DNA from: Atherinomorus stipes
Taxonomy: Eukaryota; Chordata; Actinopteri; Atheriniformes; Atherinidae
Assembly: GCA_023101725.1 (NCBI GenBank)
Contig: JALJCO010013714.1
Span: 62,001 to 126,000 of the forward strand
DNA length: 64,000 nt
Direction: 5' to 3'
Part shown: positions 56,624 to 64,000 of the stretch, in pieces
How the letters are laid out: each line of letters starts with the position of its first letter
How positions within the stretch are numbered: the stretch's first letter is position 1
Program-made: the position numbers and the translations under genes
Notes under the pieces: generated by a model
What the model was told of the DNA's origin: nothing
Database searches by the model: none
The model's input: only the letters and a program-made list of their open reading frames with translations

Positions 56624-56631
56624 ATAGTTTA

Positions 56632-56777
56632 CCTGTAAAAATTCAAGTTGGATAATGTAAATTTATCTGCAGAAATTTGATGCATTTACCACGGTGATGC
56701 ACAACTTTGAAATTTACAGGTTTTCACTGTTGCTTAACATTTTTTACTGTAATTTTTACAGACTTTTTTTTACAGTG
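56632..56777. mobile_element. hAT-like element, right end
   Basis: Ends CTGTAATTTTTACAGACTTT then TTTTTACAGTG, the common vertebrate form CACTGTAAAAAAA on the other strand. The left part has ACCTGTAAAAATTCAAG. It may have replaced the lost end of the adjoining family P copy. Confidence 0.5.
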
Positions 56778-56779
56778 CA

Positions 56780-58920
56780 CAAAAGCTTGCAGAGATGGAC
56801 CTTCTTACACTGTCTACCACTCTTATGTCTTTTAAAGACATAATGCACAGAGTAAACAAAAAGATAAGTAAATAGGATGTGTATGTGCTGCTTAAATTTT
56901 AAAGTTGACTTGGGTTCTTGGTTCGTTGAAGCCATACTGAACTGTGTATCCGTCACAGCTGCTGAAACGATTTCTCTTTGCATGCTCACTAATAGCTCCA
57001 CCAGCAAGCCTCCTCTCATTTCCATGAACTTCTGAGGAATTGAAACATTTTTCAAGATGCCTTGCCAAGATCAATTTCCAGCTCACATGGGGGTCGGAAG
57101 GAAGAAGAGCCACGAAACAGAGAAATGAGGAAACTTTTCTGATTCTTGTTTGGTATCTTGGTCTCTACTTTGCAGTCCTATTCATTAAACTGGAAATGTC
57201 AGGTTCTCACTGACAACTTTGTCTTCTCATCTAGCCCTAAAATCTGTGACAATCTATGTTGCTGTTTAATTTGGATGCGTCACTAATCACTGATACACTG
57301 TTGGTATGCAGCTGTATATCTCAGGTATGCAGGAAATATTCCTCGGGAATAATTATAAAGTAATAAAAGAGATAAAGAAAGCAAAGTTTCAACATATTTA
57401 ATTAAACTAATCAGAGAATTTGACATTACTTCCGCACACAGATGCATGTTAACTTTTCCACAGATACACACATCTGATGTTTCTTGGTGCATAAAATCAT
57501 CAACGGGGTGTGAATAAGTGAGGGGTCATGCAACTCCTTTCTAACAATGGTAATTAAGCAGTGCTGATTTTAATTATCTGTGAAAGCTAAGATGACAAAA
57601 TTACAGACAATTGCACTTCCATCTCCATTTGTCATCCTAGCTGACAATAATGTTGCATAAAAAGCACCTGGAACTAATTATCACCTTCTTAAAGGCCACA
57701 ATTGTTTTCCTCAGCCAAGATATGCAGGGCACAGATCAAAGAACGAAGACAGGAAACGTACAGTAGAAGCAGCGAAGAGGGATTTCACTTTCTTTTTATA
57801 CATAAAAATACTCGTCCGCTGTTGGAAATAATATGTATCCTGTTTTTTTTTTAACAATCTCTCCCTGGAACATAGTTGCAGCAAATTCATCAAAATGAGG
57901 TGATTCACCTCTTTTCCACTGTGAAGTAATGTGGCAGAACCACACATTCCAATTACTGCTGCCGGTAATGACCTCCTGCTCCTCCACAAAGGGATGACAC
58001 ATCATTCACAAACATGTAGTGGACCCAGATCAGTCTTCCAAAGAATTAACGAGCCATTTTACATTTTTTGAGACCGCAGGTATCACATATACTTGCAACA
58101 TCTCTACCAACATCTGACCAGGAAGAGCCAGTCAACTGGGGAAAAAAAAGAGAAAAGAAAAAACCTGACTGGAAAATTATGTACAAAAAACAGAAATTGC
58201 ACAGTTGTGGTTTGTTTGCAACAAAAGAGGAAAACTTATTTTTCCTGGACCTCAATTTTTGATAATCATAGCCTACTGAAAAAACAATTTAACTTAAAGT
58301 GTAAGCTGTTGACATGCAGGTTGTGTCTTAGCTGGCAGGAACAGACATATTAAGTCATGTGAAAATGTGTACGATGTAGAAAGACTCTGTTTTCACCTTT
58401 TACACCAGCCCCGTTTTTACAATATGCACCAGTGCTGCAATTAAAATTTTATTAAGTTTATATGTACATTATTTATCATGAATGCCATTTATTTCCATAC
58501 ATCCCATGCTACACTTTGGTTTAAGAGTATACCCAGTGCTTCACCCATGAACAGCTGGTTGGATATTTGAATATACCTGGCTCTCATGTTTAATTGGGAC
58601 CACAAGTTTTAATAAAGGGGATAATTTAGACCCAATTTTCAACGTCAAAGTCAAAAATATTGTGAAATTTCCATTTTCCCCTTCATTTTTAGGTAAAAAG
58701 TGTGAAATGAAGGAGAAATTACAGTCTGTTACTAATTGATGATTAGTGCAGTGAAGGTTTTCAGGGTTTGTCTGCATATTTTGCATCTATGAAGCATTCA
58801 GGAGTTGTGATAGGATTGGAAACCCTGAGCCGTTATTCATTATCCATGCAAACGTGTACTGAAAACAGTGTAACAGATAAACTGATAGAAATACTTTAAA
58901 AAGTTACTTACATAATGCAA
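56780..58920. other. Unique-looking stretch, no gene recognised
   Basis: No element ends. 57700-58030 is non-repetitive with balanced composition. Short A and T runs occur at 57843-57854 and 58140-58165. Confidence 0.45.
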
Positions 58921-58925
58921 GGCCA

Positions 58926-59440
58926 GGCAAGTATATTTGTATAGCACATTTCATCTGCAGGACAATTCAAAGAGCTGCACATAAAACATTAAAAGCATGA
59001 CAGCGGGGTGCCGAAGAAAAGCATTAAAAGTAAAAGAATAAAAGGGAGATTAAAACAAAGAGAAAAGATTAAAAGGGTCTTAAAAGAGGCTGTGCAGATC
59101 TGGACTCCTGAATAAAATATCTAAATGCAGCTGAAAACAGGTGGGTCTTTAACCTGGATTTACATAAACTGAGTGTTTCAGCTGATCTGAGACGTTCTGG
59201 GAGTTTGTTCCAGACATGTGGAGCATAGAAGCTGAACGCAGCTTCTCCATGTCTGGTTCTGACGCTGGGAACTGATATAAGACCAGAGGGGTCTGTTTAA
59301 TTCATTCTGGGTCAAGAGGTCACTGATGTATTTTGGGCCTAAACCATTCAGAGCTTTCTAGACCAGCAACAGAACTTTACAGTCTGTCTGCTGACGGACA
59401 GACAGCCAGAGAGTGTCTAACTGATGCAGGAACACCCCAA
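58926..59440 (-). mobile_element. L2-type LINE, 3' end with coding remains
   Basis: On the minus strand the sequence reads out a non-LTR reverse-transcriptase C-terminus: KALNGLGPKYISDLLTQNE near 59370-59310 and, after a frame change, HGEAAFSFYAPHVWNKLPER and AETLSLCKSRLKTHLFSAAF (59255-59125). These match the usual LINE endings 'ALNGLAPKYLSDLL' and 'WNSLPxxLRSAxSLxxFKSxLKTHLF'. A 3' untranslated part follows and ends TGTGCTATACAAATATACTT and GCCTGGCCTTG, the L2 tail. Frame changes make it dead; the reverse transcriptase and endonuclease domains are absent (5' truncation). Confidence 0.8.
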
Positions 59441-59454
59441 CTGGTCCGGGCTAA

Positions 59455-59830
59455 ATGGGGAAAATCATCAATAGTTCACCTGCCGGTTTTAACCGTGGAG
59501 GCTAATAGTTAGCTCCCTTTGTGCTCCCAGGAAGCCTCAGCCTGTAGCAGTGTTGCACAACGGTGGTTTGTAGCAGGTTAACAGCAAGTCTGAGCGTGTC
59601 TTACCTTTAAACTGCCTATCTTTGTTTGTTCCTGTTCACTTCGGATTAGCTTGGTTAGCATTTAGCTTGGCTGTCAATCATTTGCCCCGCAGCTCAGAGT
59701 GGCCGATCTTTGCCCATTTTAGTATTTTCCGGGAGTGACAACACACGCAACACAGCAAGATGGCGACGGGTGGAATCGCCCAACAGGCTTCACTTTCAGC
59801 TCTGATCAGGAAAGCGCTGTTTGGGAAAGT
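59455..59830 (-). repeat. Interspersed repeat family F, copy 3
   Basis: Inverted relative of 13141-13592 and 30963-31600: GCCCAACAGGCTTCACTTTC, GCAAGATGGCGAC, TTTTCCGGGAGTGAC, TTAGCATTTAGCTTGGC and TGTCTTACCTTTAAA. It directly follows the LINE fragment. Confidence 0.65.
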
Positions 59831-60049
59831 CTGTGACGAATTATCAAGAGAGAAGCTGTGAAAGGTAATTTCTAGCATGTTGGTGCCTTGTTACAATGAT
59901 GAACCAGATCCACTAAAACCCACTTTTTCCTCCGTATTCACAAAGTTTCTAATCATTTTCAAGTCTTAGATAAAAACTTACATTTAAGTTTTTATCATCC
60001 AGCATCCAGAAACAAAGTTATTACTGCTGCTATTCAAAAATCACAGTTC

Positions 60050-60370
60050 AACTTTATCTCTCAACTCAACTTAACTTTCTTTGTATAGCACTTTAACACA
60101 ACAATTTTTCAAACAAATTGCTAAACACTGACATAAAACACTTTTAAAACACAAGCTGAAACACAAAGTAGTTAAAATTGGTCAAATCAATGAGAAAACA
60201 ATATAAACATTAAAAACAATAAAAAAAATAAAAAAGACAAAATAAAGACAATAAAACAGGAGTTTTATGCTGGGTTAAAGGCCAGGGCTGGACAGTGATG
60301 ATGCTCCATAATGTTCAGAGGCAAACGAGAGAATCTGGATGAGAGAAGCTTATTTTGGGCATGCAGGTGT
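60050..60370 (-). repeat. L2-type LINE 3' region, degenerate
   Basis: Minus strand: TGCTATACAAAGAAAG and TTAAGTTGAGTTGAG form an L2-like tail, followed upstream by A-rich sequence and AAGCTTCTCTCATCCAGATT-like remains. Coding parts are not readable. Confidence 0.5.
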
Positions 60371-60640
60371 TGTGTCTAAGCAGTGAACCAGATCCATCAC
60401 AACCCCATTTATCTTCCTTATTTATGGAGATTCAGACAGTTTTCCCAAACATATATTTAGAATATTTATCATAAAAACAAAGTTAGGCTATTACTGCTGG
60501 TATTTGAAATACTCTGTGTGAGGTGGGCAGGGTCAAACCATTTTGAGGGGTGGGGCTTGCTGTATTTTAGTTGAAATATTACACTTCAACAAAGTACAGT
60601 ATGGTTTTAAAGATTGTTAAGCACATACACTTAAATAGCA

Positions 60641-61383
60641 GGGATGCACGATATTGGAATTTTGTCCGATATCCGATATGCCGATATTTTAAAACTCATT
60701 GGCCGATGACCGATATTGATACCGATATTAAAGCTGAAAGAATTAAGCAGTCATTGCAAATCGCAGTTTTGATATCTTTTTATCTGACACTTTGAAAAAT
60801 AGGGGTGGGAAAAAATATCAATACACTGAAATATCACGATATTTTCATATACCGATATCAAGTCAATATTTAAAAACGCAGTATCGATCTACAGTATTTC
60901 ACTTATAAACTCTTCTGATATTTTGCTAATTCTCGCGAGATTTTGTTAGTAAAATAGATTGATACTGTGTTTTTAAATGCCAATATGATATCAGCATATG
61001 AAAAAAATCACAAAATTTCTGTGAATTCTTGCGAGATTTTGTAGCAGAACAATGAAATATCGCAAGATTTCATTAGTAAAATAGATCGATACCACGTTTT
61101 TAATGTTTTTAAATGCCAATATGATATCAGCATATGAAAATATCGCAATATTTCAGTATATCAATGTTTTTTTTTCCCACCTCTAGTCTGCAAAAGTTTT
61201 AAAGTGTGTAAAAAATAAGTTTTTGAGGAAGAAGAAGTTTTGGGGATTTTTTTAGACTTTAGAAACATTGAGCTGATCGGTTAAATATCGTTAAATATCG
61301 GTGGGGTGGCCGATGTCCGATACTCAGTTTTAAGGCCGATATAGGCCAAGACCGATAGAAGGCCGATGATATTGTGATATCCC
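60641..61383. mobile_element. GATATCGG-rich element, outer member of a nest
   Basis: Left end GGGATGCACGATATTGG; right end, reverse-complemented, GGGATATCACAATATC. CCGATAT words are dense at both sides (60668-60735, 61290-61375). It contains the inner element 60801-61184. Related to family G at 52885-54745 by the CCGATATC words. Confidence 0.65.
60801..61184. mobile_element. Inner fold-back element with internal duplication
   Basis: Ends AGGGGTGGGAAAAAATATCA and, reverse-complemented, AGAGGTGGGAAAAAAAAACA, in the style of a widespread vertebrate hAT MITE. Subterminal CACTGAAATATC and ATACTGAAATATTGCG also pair. A unit AAAATAGATTGATAC through CATATGAAAA (60951-61005) is repeated at about 61078-61140, offset 127 to 136 bp because of a 9-bp extra TAATGTTTT. 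Confidence 0.7.
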
Positions 61384-61389
61384 TTTTAA

Positions 61390-63130
61390 ATACTGTAGTG
61401 TATAGAAAAAAACACCTCAAATTTTAGGGGTGCTGAACAGTAAAGTGAGACTCAAAGTACATGTGAGCTCCTTGTGGACTGCAGACTGGTTGAGGACATA
61501 CTCAGCACAATTAATCCCTTCCAAATCCTTAGACAGTAGATGATAATGTCATTTAACAAATACTGTAGCTGGAGGCATGGATGGCTACTGGGAACTGAGA
61601 AAGCCTGTCAGGCTAATTAGCTACCTCACAGGACTTGGAAATGTAAAGCATCAACAATACATTTTTACCATAGTAAGCAATAGCAAGCCTTAACCATAAC
61701 ACTGTTCCTAATCAGCTCCACGGCCACAAACTGGTGCACAGGTTTAAGGCTGCAAGATGTGTTTTATAGATGAGCAAAATGTGAAGGTACTGCATCCAGT
61801 TGTTTTTTTTTTTCCTCTAATATCCCTGGGGAGAGGAAAATAATTGACCTATGAAAGCAAATTAATTTTATCGCCATAGCATCATAGGTGGTCAGACATG
61901 GACATTACACAGTTGCACACATCATTTCTCTTTTATTCTGCTTGATCTTTCACAACTTCCACCCTGATTACTGATTATGCAGAGTGACTTATTCTCTTGG
62001 GGAGAAGTGAATTTACTGGAGCTACAGAAAGAAAAATTAAGTTTCAAGCTGTTCAAATGTCCTTTTTATTTTAATTTAGATGTAAAATGATCCATTTCTG
62101 CTCTTTGCATTTTAAATCATCTAAATAGCATCCCGCATTTGAAGTCTGTATGAGTAGATTTTGAGTGACTTGTTTTTTGTCAAGTGATAGACTGTTTTTG
62201 CCTCCAGATTAATTTCATCAGCCATTACGTGGATGACTTTGATGAAATATGATGCTTCATCAACTTGAGAAGCAAAATGAATTACTTTTCTTTAATTTAG
62301 GGATTTTTTCAGGATATCCTATCATGAAATGAACAACAACAGAGCAAATAAGTGCTGACATGCTGTCAGAGCTTTCATTTTCTTGTCATTTCTCATCCCC
62401 TGCAGGGAGCCTCTGCAGGAGATTTAGCAATTAATGACTTTTTGGTCATTTATGTGAAGGATGCAGTTAAATTTATGTTGCTCAGCTAGCTGAAAAGCGT
62501 GTTTCTATTTTGTTTGAGTTAGTTTTCATATAAGAAAATAAAATGTAATGCTCACAATGACAGCATAACCTGAAATTATATGTCTAAGTAAGGACTACAC
62601 GGAGAATTGTTTCAGTTTTGGTCCAGGTGGTTCATAGCAACGCAACATATTCACCCAATGAAAGGTAAACTTTCATGCATTTATAATTAAGTCAATTTAT
62701 TTAGCATAATTTGGTAGTGAAATAGGACCCAAGAAACCAGAGCTACATCGGCATTCTTTGTTGTGCGTCTTGCTACTCACGAAATTTAGGCTCTCCTTCC
62801 CAGAAGTCCTGCCCTCATCAATTCCTGAGAAGAACCCATTCACTCCAGCAGCTTAATATTCTACGTAGGCCAGATTGCTCATTTAGGCAAATGAGTCACT
62901 CCTCAATAAAATATTCACAAAGTCAACGGACGTCACAGACACTCGTCAGATTGCGTTTGTCAGCTCGTCTGACAAACATGCAGCAATAAATGCACCAGAT
63001 AAAGTGAACATGTTGGGACAGCCGGGAAAACCAGCCAAATTTAGACTGGCATGTCAGACATCCAATCCTAAGTTTCATGGCTTAATAGAGCTCAAATGTG
63101 TTGTTGACACTTTGTCTGACCCATTGCTCT
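61390..63130. other. Unique-looking stretch, no gene recognised
   Basis: Non-repetitive AT-rich DNA with a T run at 61803-61813. No coding motif was seen. Confidence 0.45.
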
Positions 63131-63134
63131 GGGT

Positions 63135-63804
63135 TTATAAGTTTAAACCCAAGTAATAAACTGGGTTTATTGCTTGTGAGTTATGAAGCTCAATGGAAAC
63201 AGGATATATTGAAGAAGCCAAAGCTTAGAAATTATGTTCAGTTAAAAAATGATTATGCTACAGAACCCTATATTTTGTTTAATTTAAAGAGAAGGCAGAG
63301 ATCTCTCTGTGCCCAGTTAAGAACGAGCACCTTGCCTCTGGCAGTTGAAGTGGGGCGTTTTAAAGGCATTCCTGAACACCTACGTTTATGTGAATTTTGT
63401 GATCTCGAGGTTGTGGAAGATGAATTTCATTTTGTGTTTTATTGTCCTTTATATTGTGACTTAAGAAATTGTCTTTTTGAATCAGTTCAGTTAAAAAATC
63501 CTGATTTATTTTGGAAACATGAGCGGAGATTCTAGGCTGGCTGTTTGAAAATGATGTTTTTGCCCTGGCAAAATTTGTGGAAAAGGCCTGGTATCTGCGG
63601 CAAAGTATTTTGTATCCCATTTGATGAACTATTTTCTCTGTATGTGTCCAAATTTTTATAGGTTTTTCTTTTATGTCATGCTTTGTTCTGTATTTTGCCA
63701 CAAGGCTATTGTATTGTTATTTAATAGTGTCTAATAAGCCCATGAGGGCTGGGCACCAACAAGGTGCTTGACACTTAAATAAACATCAATCAATCAATCA
63801 ATCA
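63135..63804 (+). mobile_element. Non-LTR retrotransposon (LINE), 5'-truncated 3' end
   Basis: The last part of ORF2 followed by a 3' UTR and a (TCAA)n tail (63785-63804). Only the C-terminal region beyond the reverse transcriptase remains (next feature). The 3' UTR ends CCATGAGGGCTGGGCACC, AACAAGGTGCTTGACAC, TTAAATAAACATC and five ATCA units, with AATAAA present. Short tandem repeats at the 3' end instead of poly(A) are typical of several non-LTR clades. Confidence 0.85.
63180..63535 (+). pseudogene. LINE ORF2 C-terminus with CCHC-like zinc motif
   Basis: An uninterrupted frame gives WKQDILKKPKLRNYVQLKN, RSLCAQLRTSTLPLAVEVGR, and CEFCDLEVVEDEFHFVFYC, a C-x2-C-x9-H-x4-C motif found after the reverse-transcriptase domain in many non-LTR elements, then PLYCDLRN. 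The stop at 63533-63535 comes early after KHERRF; the next frame seems to continue with DVFALAKFVEKAW, so a shift or mutation may have cut the true end. The frame's formal start at 63098 lies in flanking sequence. It is still readable over 118 codons, so the insertion is not very old. Confidence 0.82.
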
Positions 63805-64000
63805 AAAAGTCCTGCCTACCTGTGTTTATAAGACTGACAGCCAAACTGACGACTATCAGGATGTCATTGCTTCACTCAAATAATATTTAGTTAATTAAAC
63901 TTTACTCACAATCTAAACTGTAAGGAAAAGAGCAGTTTTCAGTCTTTAGAGGTGTTTCTATGTCCAGTGTTGTGCTGGTACTTTGGCCTAATATACTTTC

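Noticed and set aside
63360..63701. 113-codon minus-strand frame
   Set aside because: Antisense to the LINE coding end.

Overview
The window looks like repeat-dense, intergenic or intronic DNA from a teleost fish. No complete host protein-coding gene could be recognised. The fish assignment is an inference from the repeat mix: several Tc1-like transposon families, L2/Rex-type LINE tails, a tRNA-headed SINE whose tail resembles the 'GCGCTATATAAAT' type, a longer tRNA-headed SINE in fish style, and many short non-autonomous DNA transposons.

Layout. 0-7 kb: a 3' relic of a Tc1-like element, LINE tails, an unassigned GC-richer stretch (3.15-4.0 kb) full of small hairpins, a possible BED zinc-finger relic, and microsatellites. 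7.26-7.83 kb: a homopolymer-rich purine tract bounded by a 23-bp perfect inverted repeat; it looks like a sequencing or assembly problem. 7.8-18.5 kb: mostly unique DNA with four interspersed repeats and one exon-like segment. 18.56-19.78 kb: a nearly full-length, inactivated Tc1-like element. 20-26 kb: repeat fragments and unique DNA. 27.2-29.1 kb: a second copy of that Tc1 family, split by two DNA elements that each sit at a TTAA-type site. 30.8-35 kb: SINE and interspersed repeats, and a hAT-type element with a perfect 8-bp target duplication. 38.8-44.2 kb: a hAT fold-back MITE, a PIF/Harbinger-like element with a 58-codon exon-like ORF, a 194-bp tandem duplication, and a Tc1-like copy with a SINE inserted in it. 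46.5-48.5 kb: a piggyBac element with a decayed transposase start, then a second TTAA-site element. 49-54.7 kb: a third Tc1-like family, SINE, MITEs and a three-level nest of elements. 55.8-64 kb: a second copy of the CCCTGCGTAC element, L2-type LINE fragments, nested ATATCG-rich elements, and a 5'-truncated LINE whose C-terminal coding end is readable.

The main theme is a guild of at least five repeat families that all use (or appear to use) TTAA sites and several of which retain a short ATG-started reading frame, plus several datable nests in which one element lies inside another. All family names rest on terminal sequences, target-site duplications and protein motifs read by eye; no database search was possible.
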